Shown here piece after piece: positions 18,054-26,103 of a DNA stretch of 64,000 nucleotides; the stretch's first letter is position 1; every line of letters starts with the position of its first letter. Both the position numbers and the translations under genes were made by a program. A model generated the notes under the pieces. It saw only the letters and a program-made list of their open reading frames with translations. It ran no database searches and had not been told where the DNA came from. Source of the stretch: Acidovorax sp. Root219 (GTDB lineage: Bacteria > Pseudomonadota > Gammaproteobacteria > Burkholderiales > Burkholderiaceae_C); NCBI RefSeq assembly GCF_001428665.1, contig NZ_LMIJ01000030.1, positions 48,179 through 112,178 on the forward strand, written 5' to 3'.

Positions 18054-18581
18054 TCAAGCACTGATGCTCAGAAAAGCGGGATGTTGGGACAGGATCTGCA
18101 GATTGAGCTCCTGCCAGCGCGCGCCACCTGCATCGATGTAGGTGGTGCCGAAAAATGCGGGAGATTCGGGTGCAGGCGGCTCGGAGGACACAAAGGACTC
18201 CGTACCCCGCAGGCCGGCCAGCCGGTCCACCAGCAAGGCGGCATTCACCTCAAGCACGGCATTGAAGGCCAGCAGGCTGGACTCGGACAGCGCCTGCTCG
18301 GTGCGCGTGACCGTGGTGCCCAGCATGCCGGCGAGGTCGGCCACACCGACCAGCCCGCCGCGCAGGTTGGCGACACCGAGGAACCAGCTTTGCGTGTACG
18401 GCACGGGCTGGACGGTGACCCAAGGAAAAATCTCGCCCGACTGGGCGAGAGGTAGAAGGTAGTACTGCCCTGCTGTCTCGACAGCCAGCCAGGACGATAC
18501 GGACAAGCCTTCCGTCCTGGCGGCCTGAAGACGGCTGGCCAGTCGGACTTGTAGCTCGCGGAGGGCTTCGCGGTTGGCCAT
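18054..18581 (-). CDS. pilI: PilI, CheW-like coupling protein
   Basis: A 175-residue CheW-domain protein that should bridge PilJ and ChpA. Recognisable parts are the helical start MANREALRELQVRLASRL, GQYYLLPLAQSGEIFPW, and the CheW core PYTQSWFLGVANLRGGLVGVADLAGML. The stop is 21 bp from the pilJ start and 15 bp from pilH, so it is part of one pilG-pilH-pilI-pilJ-chpA transcript. Length is close to P. aeruginosa PilI (178). Confidence 0.93.
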   Translation of the reverse strand: MANREALRELQVRLASRLQAARTEGLSVSSWLAVETAGQYYLLPLAQSGEIFPWVTVQPVPYTQSWFLGVANLRGGLVGVADLAGMLGTTVTRTEQALSESSLLAFNAVLEVNAALLVDRLAGLRGTESFVSSEPPAPESPAFFGTTYIDAGGARWQELNLQILSQHPAFLSISA

Positions 18582-18596
18582 GAACGCGCCGCTGCC

Positions 18597-18962
18597 TCAG
18601 TTCAGCGCGTCAATCTTGGCCTGCAGCTCGGCGGGATCCACCGGCTTGGTGATATAGCCGCGCGCGCCCTGGCGCATACCCCAGACCCGGTCGGTCTCCT
18701 GGTTCTTGCTGGTGCACATGATGATGGGCACATCGGCGTACAGCGGATCACGGGTGATTGCACGCGTGAGCTGAAAGCCGTTCTGGCCTGGCATCACCAC
18801 GTCCATGAGGATCAGGTCGGGTTTGTCTTCGGCCAGGCGGCGGAAGGCCTCCTCGGCGTTCTCGGCTGTGCGCACCTGCATGCCTTTTTTCTGCAGCAGG
18901 TCGGTCAGAAACATCAACTCGGTCTTCGAATCGTCGACGACCAGAACTTTCTGGATGGGCAT
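18597..18962 (-). CDS. pilH: PilH, CheY-like single-domain response regulator
   Basis: A 121-residue receiver domain with the acidic pair DD near residues 10-11 (VLVVDDSKTE), the phosphoacceptor Asp in DLILMDVVMPGQNGF, a Thr/Ser switch in MCTSKNQETDR and the conserved Lys in YITKPVD. In the Pil-Chp system PilH counteracts PilG and promotes retraction. The name rests on order (second of the two CheY genes, before pilI) and on the MPGQNGFQLTRAI segment typical of PilH. Its start overlaps the pilG stop by one base. Confidence 0.92.
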   Translation of the reverse strand: MPIQKVLVVDDSKTELMFLTDLLQKKGMQVRTAENAEEAFRRLAEDKPDLILMDVVMPGQNGFQLTRAITRDPLYADVPIIMCTSKNQETDRVWGMRQGARGYITKPVDPAELQAKIDALN

Positions 18963-19360
18963 TACATCGCTCCTTGTTGGGAATTGCCGAATTGCTGCAC
19001 GGCCTGCAGCAACTGGTCTTTGGTAAACGGTTTGGTGAGATATTCCTGGCAGCCGACCATGCGCCCGCGCGCCTTGTCGAACACGCCGTCCTTGGAGGAC
19101 AGCATCACCACCGGGGTATCTGCGAAACGGGCGTTGCGCTTGATGATCGCGCAGGTCTGGTACCCGTCGAGCTTGGGCATGAGAATGTCACAGAAAATCA
19201 GCTGAGGCTGGTAATCGTTCACTTTCGCCAAAGCATCAAAGCCGTCGTCAGCCAACAAGACTTCGTGCCCCCCCTGCTTGAGAAAAATCTCGGCGCTTCG
19301 GCGGATGGTATTGCTGTCATCCACCACGAGCACTTTGAAAGATGCGCCTGTTGTAGTCAA
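18962..19360 (-). CDS. pilG: PilG, CheY-like single-domain response regulator
   Basis: A 132-residue receiver domain: VLVVDDSNTIRRSAEIFL at the start, phosphoacceptor Asp in LIFCDILMPKLDGYQTC, VVMLSSKDGVFDKARGR as the switch region and YLTKPF carrying the conserved Lys. PilG promotes pilus extension and raises cAMP in Pseudomonas; here only the conserved phosphorelay role can be claimed. It is the first chp gene; a hairpin plus U-tract just upstream separates it from the rubredoxin gene, so it probably has its own promoter or depends on read-through. Confidence 0.93.
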   Translation of the reverse strand: MTTTGASFKVLVVDDSNTIRRSAEIFLKQGGHEVLLADDGFDALAKVNDYQPQLIFCDILMPKLDGYQTCAIIKRNARFADTPVVMLSSKDGVFDKARGRMVGCQEYLTKPFTKDQLLQAVQQFGNSQQGAM

Positions 19361-19378
19361 TTGCTAATGCTCCCGATG

Positions 19379-19408
19379 GAAAAACAAACAGCGCGGCCCG
19401 AGCCGCGC
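19379..19408 (-). terminator. Terminator after the rubredoxin gene
   Basis: GCGCGGC and GCCGCGC (19391-19397 and 19402-19408) form a 7-bp GC stem with a 4-nt loop. On the minus strand it is followed by TGTTTGTTTTT. It begins directly after the rubredoxin stop and ends 18 bp before the pilG start, so it probably limits rubredoxin transcripts entering pilG. Confidence 0.7.
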
Positions 19409-19409
19409 A

Positions 19410-19583
19410 TCAAATCTGAACCATCTCGAAATCTTCCTTGCGGGCGCCACACTCAGGACAGGTCCAATTCATGGGCACCTGGTCCCATGGCGTGTTGGGG
19501 GCGATGCCGTGCTCGGGCGCACCCTCTGCCTCGTCATAAATCCACCCGCAGATCAAACACATCCAAGTTTTAGAGTCGATCAC
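19410..19583 (-). CDS. rubA: Rubredoxin
   Basis: A 57-residue iron-binding electron carrier. The two cysteine pairs are CLICG near residues 9-12 and CPECG near residues 42-45, and the intervening IYDEAEGAPEHGI and NTPWDQVPMNWTCP match rubredoxins. A GTG at 19583 is taken as start (product MIDSKTWMCLIC); an internal ATG at 19562 would cut the protein immediately before the first cysteine and is unlikely. It diverges from thiD across 94 bp. Electron partners are not encoded nearby. Rubredoxin lying immediately upstream of pilGHIJ is common in beta- and gammaproteobacteria but has no agreed explanation. Confidence 0.93.
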   Translation of the reverse strand: MIDSKTWMCLICGWIYDEAEGAPEHGIAPNTPWDQVPMNWTCPECGARKEDFEMVQI

Positions 19584-19677
19584 AGCTTAAAGGGCCTTCA
19601 CATAGAATGCAACGATTGTATCTAGTCATCTCCCCGGGCTGCAGCTTCCGTGCCACCCCCGATGCCGCCACTGGACC

Positions 19678-20628
19678 ATGACCACATCTGCATTCCCCCC
19701 TCCCGACACCGAACACGCCGACGACGAATCCGGTGATGAAGCGAGCCCGGCCTGCGTGCTCGTTTTCAACGCCAGCGACCCCAGCGGCGCGGGTGGCCTG
19801 ACGGCAGACATCACCACCATCGCATCGGTCGGCGGCCACCCCATCGCGGTGGTCACGGGGGCCTACGCGCGTGATACGGCGCAGATATTCGACCATTTCA
19901 GCTTCGACGACGAGGCCGTCTCCGAGCAGGCCCGGGCGGTGCTCGAAGACATGCCCGTGCAGGCCATCAAGGTGGGTTTCGTGGGCAGCCCCGAGAACAT
20001 CAGCGCCATCGCCGAAATAACCACAGACTATGACGAAGTCCCGGTGATAGCGTACATGCCCAACCTGTCCTGGTGGACGGAAGAGCAGATCGACGAGTAC
20101 CTGGACGCCTTCCGCGAGCTGTTGCTGCCGCAAACCTCAGTGTTGGTAGGAAACCACAGTACGCTGTGGCGCTGGCTGTTGCCGGACTGGAAGAGCGACC
20201 GCAGCCCGACCGCGCGCGACATCGCCCGGGCCGCTTCCGAGATGGGCGTGCCCTACACCCTGGTCACCGGCATCCCCCTGCCCGAGCAGTTCGTCGAGAA
20301 CGTGCTGGCCTCGCCCCAGACGGTGCTGGGCAGCGGCAAGTTCGAGCTGTTCGACGCCACCTTCTCGGGCGCGGGCGACACCCTGTCGGCCGCACTCACG
20401 GCCCTGGTGGCCAGCGGCAACGACCTGGGCGAGGCCACCAGCGAAGCGCTGGGCTACCTGGACCGCTGCCTGGACGCCGGTTTCCGCCCCGGAATGGGGC
20501 ACATCGTGCCCGACCGCATGTTCTGGGCCCAGCCCGACGACGAGGACGGCGAAGACGACGACGCCCCGATTGACGACACAGCAGCCATCGAAGGCTTTGT
20601 GATGCCCCCCCATGACACCAAGCACTGA
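19678..20628 (+). CDS. thiD: Hydroxymethylpyrimidine/phosphomethylpyrimidine kinase
   Basis: A 316-residue ribokinase-fold enzyme that phosphorylates the pyrimidine part of thiamine. It has NASDPSGAGGLTADI (substrate and ATP site), KVGFVGSPENI and the late DATFSGAGDTLSAAL motif carrying the catalytic Asp. It lacks any fused ThiE domain. Both ends are extended: about 25 acidic residues before the fold and a very acidic tail (DDEDGEDDDAPIDD) of about 40 residues. It overlaps hemL by 17 nt, an unusual pairing of thiamine and tetrapyrrole genes seen in related Burkholderiales. Confidence 0.9.
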   Translation: MTTSAFPPPDTEHADDESGDEASPACVLVFNASDPSGAGGLTADITTIASVGGHPIAVVTGAYARDTAQIFDHFSFDDEAVSEQARAVLEDMPVQAIKVGFVGSPENISAIAEITTDYDEVPVIAYMPNLSWWTEEQIDEYLDAFRELLLPQTSVLVGNHSTLWRWLLPDWKSDRSPTARDIARAASEMGVPYTLVTGIPLPEQFVENVLASPQTVLGSGKFELFDATFSGAGDTLSAALTALVASGNDLGEATSEALGYLDRCLDAGFRPGMGHIVPDRMFWAQPDDEDGEDDDAPIDDTAAIEGFVMPPHDTKH

Positions 20629-21922
20629 TCTCAACATCCCCCTGTTCGAACGCGCCAAGGCGCTCATCCCCGGTGGCGTGAACTCGCCCGTACGGGCCTT
20701 CAAGGCCGTGGGCGGCACGCCGCGCTTCGTCAAGCGTGCCCAGGGCGCCTACTTTTGGGACGCCAACGACCAACGCTTCATCGACTACATCGGCTCCTGG
20801 GGGCCGATGATCCTGGGCCACGGCCACCCGGCGGTGCTCGAAGCGGTGCAGAAGGCGGCGCTCGACGGTTTCAGCTTTGGCGCGCCGACCGAGCGCGAGG
20901 TGGAGCTGGCCGAGGAGATCATCGGCCTGGTGCCCTCGATGGAGATGATCCGGCTGGTCAGCTCGGGCACCGAGGCGGGCATGAGCGCCATCCGCCTAGC
21001 GCGTGGCGCCACGGGCCGCAGCAAGATCATCAAGTTCAACGGCTGCTACCACGGCCATGCCGACGCGCTGCTGGTCAAGGCCGGCTCGGGCCTGGCCACC
21101 TTCGGCAACGCCACCAGCGCGGGCGTGCCCCCTGAAGTGGTGCAGCACACCCTGGTGCTGGAATACAACGACATCGCCCAGCTCGAAGAGGCCTTTGCCC
21201 TGCACGGCAAGGAACTGGCCTGCCTGATGATCGAGCCGATTGCCGGCAACATGAACTTCGTGCGCGCGAGCGTCCCCTTCATGCAGCGCTGCCGCGAACT
21301 GTGCACGGAATATGGTGCGCTGCTGGTGCTGGACGAGGTGATGACCGGTTTCCGCGTGGGCCTGGCCAGTGCGCAGGGCGTGTATGCCAAGAGCATCCCC
21401 GGCTTCAAGCCCGACCTGACCGTGCTGGGCAAGGTGATCGGCGGCGGCATGCCGCTGGCCGCCTTTGGCGGGCCGCGCGCCATCATGGAGCATCTGGCGC
21501 CCATCGGCGCCGTGTACCAGGCCGGCACGCTGTCGGGCAACCCGGTGGCCACGGCCTGCGGCCTGGCCACGCTGCGCGAGATCACGAAGCCCGGCTTCTT
21601 CGAGGCCCTGTCGGCACGCACCCAATCGCTGGTGGATGGCCTCAAGGCCGCCGCCGCCGCCGAAGGCGTGCCCTTCAGCGCCGACTGCGAGGGCGGCATG
21701 TTCGGCTTCTTCCTCTTGCCCACCCTGCCCCAGAGCTACCCCGAGGTGCTCACCACCGACAGCGCGCGCTTCAACCAGCTGTTCCATGGGCTGCTGGACC
21801 GCAGTATCTATATAGCACCGGCGCTGTACGAAGCCGGTTTCGTGAGCGCGGCCCACAGCGAAGAAGACATCGCTGCCACGGTGGCCGCTGCGCGCGAGGT
21901 CTTCAAGAGCCTCGCAAGCTGA
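20612..21922 (+). CDS. hemL: Glutamate-1-semialdehyde 2,1-aminomutase
   Basis: A 436-residue PLP enzyme that makes 5-aminolevulinate for heme in the C5 pathway. The PLP lysine is K274 in TVLGKVIGGGMP; SSGTEAGMSAIRLAR, the FNGCYHGHAD segment and LVLDEVMTGFR are family marks. Length matches (E. coli 426). The start lies inside the thiD 3' end, so translation is probably coupled. Its stop is only 2 bp from the convergent IclR-family gene stop, leaving no room for a conventional terminator. Confidence 0.96.
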   Translation: MTPSTDLNIPLFERAKALIPGGVNSPVRAFKAVGGTPRFVKRAQGAYFWDANDQRFIDYIGSWGPMILGHGHPAVLEAVQKAALDGFSFGAPTEREVELAEEIIGLVPSMEMIRLVSSGTEAGMSAIRLARGATGRSKIIKFNGCYHGHADALLVKAGSGLATFGNATSAGVPPEVVQHTLVLEYNDIAQLEEAFALHGKELACLMIEPIAGNMNFVRASVPFMQRCRELCTEYGALLVLDEVMTGFRVGLASAQGVYAKSIPGFKPDLTVLGKVIGGGMPLAAFGGPRAIMEHLAPIGAVYQAGTLSGNPVATACGLATLREITKPGFFEALSARTQSLVDGLKAAAAAEGVPFSADCEGGMFGFFLLPTLPQSYPEVLTTDSARFNQLFHGLLDRSIYIAPALYEAGFVSAAHSEEDIAATVAAAREVFKSLAS

Positions 21923-21924
21923 AG

Positions 21925-22710
21925 CTACAAGAGGCCGCGCAGTTCGCGCGCGGCTTCCTGCAGCAAGGGCAACATCTCCCTTTGCAGGCTGCCCTCGTCC
22001 AGTTGCCTGGGCGAGGCCACCACGTTGAGCGCCGCCACGGTCTGCCCCTGCAGGTTGCGCAGCGGCACGGCCAGGGCATGCACGCCCAGCTCGTGCTCTT
22101 CCACCGCCAGGCAATAGTCGTCGCGCCGCGCACGCGCGATGGCCTGGCGCAACGGCCCCACCTGCGTGAGCGTATGGGGCGTGAGCCGCTGCAGCGTGGC
22201 ACCATTGAGCCAGGTGGTGAGTGCCGCCGCCGGCAGCGCCGCCAGCAGCACCCGCCCGGTGGACGTGGGGTGGGCCGGCAGCCGCGCCCCCAGGTGCAGG
22301 CCGTAGGCCAGCACGCGCGAGGGCGCGCCATACACCCCGCTGCGCGCCACGATCACGACCTCGCTGCCGTCGAGCACCACGGCCGAAAAGGACTGCTGGG
22401 TCTGCGCGGCCAGCCGGTTCAGCGTGGGCTGCAGCACGCGCGGCAGCCGGGCCGACGCCAGGTAGCTGCCCGAAAAGCGCAGCACCTTGGGCGCCAGCCA
22501 GAAGTAGCTGCCATCGCTTTCCAGGTAGCCCAGGTGCGCCAGCGTGAGCAGGTGCCGACGCGCCGCCGCCCGGGTGAGCCCCGTGCGCTGCGCTGCCAGC
22601 GAGGCATTGAGGCGCTGGCGCTCGGTGTCGAAGCTCTCCAGCACAGCCATGCCCTTGGCCATGCCCTCAATGAAGTCGGCCTTGGCGATGGGGGTGGTGC
22701 TGGAGGTCAT
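21925..22710 (-). CDS. IclR-family transcriptional regulator (probable pobA regulator)
   Basis: A 261-residue regulator with an N-terminal winged helix (about 10-75: FIEGMAKGMAVLESFD, LTRAAARRHLLTLAHLGYLESDG) and a C-terminal effector-binding GAF-like domain (about 85-260). FIEGMAKGMAVLESF is typical of the PcaR/PobR/PcaU group that controls protocatechuate and 4-hydroxybenzoate genes. It diverges from pobA, and a near-perfect dyad lies between the genes, so control of pobA is a reasonable inference. The ATG at 22710 is preferred; in-frame starts at 22734 and 22764 would run over the dyad region. Confidence 0.88.
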   Translation of the reverse strand: MTSSTTPIAKADFIEGMAKGMAVLESFDTERQRLNASLAAQRTGLTRAAARRHLLTLAHLGYLESDGSYFWLAPKVLRFSGSYLASARLPRVLQPTLNRLAAQTQQSFSAVVLDGSEVVIVARSGVYGAPSRVLAYGLHLGARLPAHPTSTGRVLLAALPAAALTTWLNGATLQRLTPHTLTQVGPLRQAIARARRDDYCLAVEEHELGVHALAVPLRNLQGQTVAALNVVASPRQLDEGSLQREMLPLLQEAARELRGLL

Positions 22711-22740
22711 GGTCGGCAGAAAAGATCGGTACATCAAGGA

Positions 22741-22759
22741 TTGCGCGATGATCGCACAA
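22741..22759. promoter_or_regulatory. Dyad operator candidate between the IclR-family gene and pobA
   Basis: TTGCGCGAT, one central G, then ATCGCACAA: the two 9-nt arms are complementary at 8 of 9 positions. It sits 31 bp upstream of the regulator start and about 127 bp upstream of the pobA start in the 175-bp divergent gap. Size and position fit an IclR-type autoregulatory operator. Nothing shows binding directly. Confidence 0.5.
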
Positions 22760-22885
22760 AGCATCTGTACATCGCACGCAACCGGCCAGCCGGCACCCCG
22801 CGTTGACCTGCGTCAACCTACGCTTGGGCCTTGCCTTCGAGCCGGTGCTCGGGGCCTTCCTTCCCCAGCTTTGCGAGGTTCCCCC

Positions 22886-24070
22886 ATGCGTACCCAGGTT
22901 GCCATCATCGGCGCCGGCCCGGCCGGTCTGCTGCTCGGCCAGTTGCTGCACACATCCGGCATCGACGCCGTCATCATCGAGCAGCGCAGCGCCGACTACG
23001 TGCTCGGCCGCATCCGCGCCGGCGTGCTCGAACAGGTCACCATGGACCTGCTGGAGAAAGCCGGCGTGAGCGCCCGCGCCCATGCACAGGGCCTGCCGCA
23101 CGACGGCATCGAGCTCTTGTTCAAGGGCCAGCGCCACCGCATCGACCTGCATGCACTGACCGACGGCAGCCGCGTGACGGTGTACGGCCAGACCGAGGTC
23201 ACGCACGACCTGATGGATGCACGCGCCGCCGCAGGCCTGGCCACCGTGTACGAAGCCGGCAACGTCCGCGTGCACGACTTCGACGGCGGCAAGCCCCGCG
23301 TCACCTACGAGAAGGACGGCCAGACGCACGAGATCACCTGCGACTTCATCGCCGGCTGCGACGGCTACCATGGCGTGTGCCGCGCCAGCGTGCCTGAGGG
23401 CGCGCTCAAGACCTACGAGCGCGTCTACCCCTTTGGCTGGCTGGGCGTGCTGGCCGACGTGCCACCGGTCTCGCACGAGCTGATCTACGCCAACACCGAG
23501 CGCGGCTTTGCGCTGTGCAGCATGCGCAGCACCACGCGCAGCCGCTACTACCTGCAGGTGCCCGACACCGACAAGCTGGAGAACTGGAGCATCGACCAGT
23601 TCTGGGCCGAACTGGGCAACCGGCTGGACCCCGAGGCGCGCGCAAACCTGGTGACCGGCCCGGCGCTGGAGATGAGCATCGCGCCGCTGCGCAGCTTCGT
23701 GGCCGAGCCCATGCGCTTTGGCCGCCTGTTCCTGGCCGGCGACGCGGCCCACATCGTGCCGCCCACGGGTGCCAAGGGCCTGAACCTGGCGGCCAGCGAC
23801 GTGGGCTACCTGTGGAACGCCTTCGCCGACTACTACGGCGACCAATCGAGCGCCGGCATCGACACCTACTCCGACCGCTGCCTGCGCCGCGTGTGGCGCG
23901 CCGAGCGTTTTTCGTGGTGGTTCACCTCGCTGATGCACCGCTTTCCCGACACCGGCGAGTTCGGCCAGAAGATGCAGGAGGCAGAGCTCGACTATCTGAT
24001 CCACTCGCGCGCCGCATCCACCGCGCTGGCCGAGAACTACGTGGGGCTGCCGATGGACTTCGGCGCCTGA
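22886..24070 (+). CDS. pobA: 4-hydroxybenzoate 3-monooxygenase
   Basis: A 394-residue FAD/NAD(P)H aromatic hydroxylase that converts 4-hydroxybenzoate to protocatechuate. It has the N-terminal dinucleotide motif IIGAGPAGLLLGQLL, IRAGVLEQVTMDLL, the DG motif CDFIAGCDGYHG and the late LFLAGDAAHIVPPTGAKGLNLA. Length equals the Pseudomonas enzyme (394). The ATG at 22886 is preceded by GAGG about 6 nt upstream. It is a single gene, closed by a strong hairpin. No protocatechuate pathway genes lie in the window. Confidence 0.96.
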   Translation: MRTQVAIIGAGPAGLLLGQLLHTSGIDAVIIEQRSADYVLGRIRAGVLEQVTMDLLEKAGVSARAHAQGLPHDGIELLFKGQRHRIDLHALTDGSRVTVYGQTEVTHDLMDARAAAGLATVYEAGNVRVHDFDGGKPRVTYEKDGQTHEITCDFIAGCDGYHGVCRASVPEGALKTYERVYPFGWLGVLADVPPVSHELIYANTERGFALCSMRSTTRSRYYLQVPDTDKLENWSIDQFWAELGNRLDPEARANLVTGPALEMSIAPLRSFVAEPMRFGRLFLAGDAAHIVPPTGAKGLNLAASDVGYLWNAFADYYGDQSSAGIDTYSDRCLRRVWRAERFSWWFTSLMHRFPDTGEFGQKMQEAELDYLIHSRAASTALAENYVGLPMDFGA

Positions 24071-24083
24071 GAGCTGCCCATGA

Positions 24084-24125
24084 AAAAGGCCAGGGCCTGG
24101 AGTCACCTCCAGGCCCTGGCCTTTT
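24084..24125. terminator. Strong bidirectional terminator between pobA and purH
   Basis: A 19-bp perfect stem (24084-24102 with 24107-24125) around a TCAC loop. The outer pairs are AAAA/TTTT, so both strands end in a short U-run. It lies between the convergent pobA and purH stops and should terminate both transcripts. Confidence 0.9.
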
Positions 24126-24168
24126 GTATTGCAGTGCCCGCCGGGAAGCCTGCGGCCTCCCGCCCGCA

Positions 24169-25770
24169 TCAATGCCGGAAGTGGCGCACGCCGCTGAACA
24201 CCATGGACACGCCGCGCTCGTTCGCAGCGTCGATGACTTCGTTGTCGCGCATCGAGCCGCCGGGCTGGATCACGCAGGTGGCACCGGCATCGACCACGAC
24301 ATCCAGGCCATCGCGGAAGGGGAAGAACGCGTCGCTGGCCACCACGGTGCCCTGCAGGGACAGGTTGGCATGGCCGGCCTTGATGCTGGCGATGCGGGCC
24401 GAGTCGAGGCGGCTCATCTGGCCGGCCCCCACGCCCATGGTCATGCCACCCTTGCAGAAGACGATGGCATTGCTCTTGACGTACTTGGCCACTTTCCAGG
24501 CGAACAGCAGGTCTTCCATCTCTTCGAGCGTAGGCTGCTTCTTGGTCACGACCTTGAGGTCGATCAGCGACAGCTCCTGGTTGTCGGCGGTCTGCAGCAG
24601 CAGGCCCGAACCGATGCGCTTGGCATCCATGGCGTTGCGGCCACGCTGCCAGTCGGTGGTGCCGCCGTGGGCGGGCAGTGCGATCTTGAGCAGGCGCACA
24701 TTGGCCTTGGCCTTGAAGACTTCGAGCGCCTCGGCCGTGAAGTCCGGGGCCATGAGCACTTCGACGAACTGCTTGGAGATCTGCTGCGCGGCCTTACCGT
24801 CCACCGGGCGGTTGAAGGCGATGATGCCGCCAAAAGCGCTGGTGGGGTCGGTCTGGAAGGCCTTGCCGTAGCTGTCCAGCGCGTCCAGGCCCACGGCCAC
24901 GCCGCAGGGGTTGGCGTGCTTGACGATGACGCAGGCCGGCGCCTCGAAGCTCTTGACGCATTCCCAGGCGGCATCGGCGTCGGCGATGTTGTTGTACGAC
25001 AGTTCCTTGCCCTGCAGTTGCACCCCGGTGACCAGCGAGCCGGGCGCGGGGTGCAGGTCGCGGTACAGCGCGGCCTGCTGGTGGGCGTTCTCGCCGTAGC
25101 GCAGGTCCTGCACCTTGGTGAAGATGCCATTGCTCTGGCCGGCGAACTGGGCACGCGCGGGCACATAGGTTTCGGACAGCTTGTCTTCCTCGAAGCTGAC
25201 GGACGAGAGGTAGTCGCTGATCGCGCCGTCGTACTGGGCAATGCGGTTGAATGCCGCCACCGACAGTGCAAAGCGCAGCTTGTCCGAGAGCTTGCCCGAG
25301 GCCTTGAGTTCTTCGAGCACGGCGGGGTACTGCGAGGCATCGGTCAGCACGCCCACGTCCTTCCAGTTCTTGGCGGCGCTGCGCACCATGGCGGGGCCGC
25401 CGATGTCGATGTTCTCGATGGCGTCGGCCAGCGTGCAGCCGGCCTTGGCCACGGTGGACTCGAAGGGGTAGAGGTTGACCACCAGCAGGTCGATGGTGTC
25501 GATGCCATGCGCCTTGAGCGCGGCCATGTGCTCGGGCAGCTCGCGGCGCGCCAGCAGGCCGCCGTGCACCTTGGGGTGCAGGGTCTTCACGCGGCCGTCG
25601 AGCATTTCGGGGAACTGGGTGACCTCGGCCACTTCGGTCACGGGCAGGCCCTTGTCGGCCAGCAGCTTGGCGGTGCCCCCGGTGGACAGCAGCTTGATGC
25701 CCAGGGCGTGCAGCGCCTGGGCAAATTCAACGATGCCGGTTTTGTCGGAGACGGAAAGAAGTGCGTTCAT
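24169..25770 (-). CDS. purH: Bifunctional AICAR formyltransferase / IMP cyclohydrolase
   Basis: A 533-residue enzyme for the last two steps of IMP synthesis. The N-terminal MGS-like IMP cyclohydrolase domain (about 1-195) has ALLSVSDKTGIVEFA, STGGTAKLLAD and TLHPKVHGG; the C-terminal transformylase domain has RYGENAHQQAALY and VIVKHANPCG. Length matches E. coli PurH (529). It follows fis by 99 bp on the same strand, but a 24-bp perfect palindrome in that gap suggests separate control. Confidence 0.97.
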   Translation of the reverse strand: MNALLSVSDKTGIVEFAQALHALGIKLLSTGGTAKLLADKGLPVTEVAEVTQFPEMLDGRVKTLHPKVHGGLLARRELPEHMAALKAHGIDTIDLLVVNLYPFESTVAKAGCTLADAIENIDIGGPAMVRSAAKNWKDVGVLTDASQYPAVLEELKASGKLSDKLRFALSVAAFNRIAQYDGAISDYLSSVSFEEDKLSETYVPARAQFAGQSNGIFTKVQDLRYGENAHQQAALYRDLHPAPGSLVTGVQLQGKELSYNNIADADAAWECVKSFEAPACVIVKHANPCGVAVGLDALDSYGKAFQTDPTSAFGGIIAFNRPVDGKAAQQISKQFVEVLMAPDFTAEALEVFKAKANVRLLKIALPAHGGTTDWQRGRNAMDAKRIGSGLLLQTADNQELSLIDLKVVTKKQPTLEEMEDLLFAWKVAKYVKSNAIVFCKGGMTMGVGAGQMSRLDSARIASIKAGHANLSLQGTVVASDAFFPFRDGLDVVVDAGATCVIQPGGSMRDNEVIDAANERGVSMVFSGVRHFRH

Positions 25771-25803
25771 GGCGGGTCGGTAAAGGAGTTTGGAATCGGG
25801 TGG

Positions 25804-25827
25804 GGTGCAGTTGCCGGCAACTGCACC
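25804..25827. promoter_or_regulatory. 24-bp perfect palindrome upstream of purH
   Basis: GGTGCAGTTGCC at 25804-25815 is followed without spacer by its exact reverse complement at 25816-25827. It lies 34 bp upstream of the purH start codon, between fis and purH. With no loop it is a poor RNA hairpin but a good dyad operator. It does not match the E. coli PurR consensus. Role unknown. Confidence 0.45.
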
Positions 25828-25869
25828 GCGGTAGTGGGGAGCGCCAGCACTGCCCGGCGCAACGGGGCA

Positions 25870-26103
25870 TCAGATCAGCTTGTGTTCCACCAGCTTCTTG
25901 CGCAGGGTGTTGCGGTTCAGGCCCAGCCATTCGGCAGCGCGCGACTGGTTGTTGTCGGCCTGCTGCATCACGACTTCCAGCAGCGGCCTTTCGACCACGC
26001 GCACCAGCATGTCGTACATGCCATCGGGCGTCTCTCCGCCCAGGTCGCGAAAGTAGCCCTGCAGGCTCTCGCGCACGCATTCTTCAATATGTTTCTTGCT
26101 CAT
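25870..26103 (-). CDS. fis: Fis-family nucleoid protein
   Basis: A 77-residue Fis-type DNA-bending protein. The C-terminal helix-turn-helix (QADNNQSRAAEWLGLNRNTLRKKL) is well conserved; the N-terminal part is shorter than in E. coli Fis (98 residues), the usual betaproteobacterial form. The start overlaps the dusB stop by 4 nt, reproducing the well-known dusB-fis operon. The ATG at 26103 gives MSKKHIEECVRESL, the family start. Confidence 0.95.
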   Translation of the reverse strand: MSKKHIEECVRESLQGYFRDLGGETPDGMYDMLVRVVERPLLEVVMQQADNNQSRAAEWLGLNRNTLRKKLVEHKLI

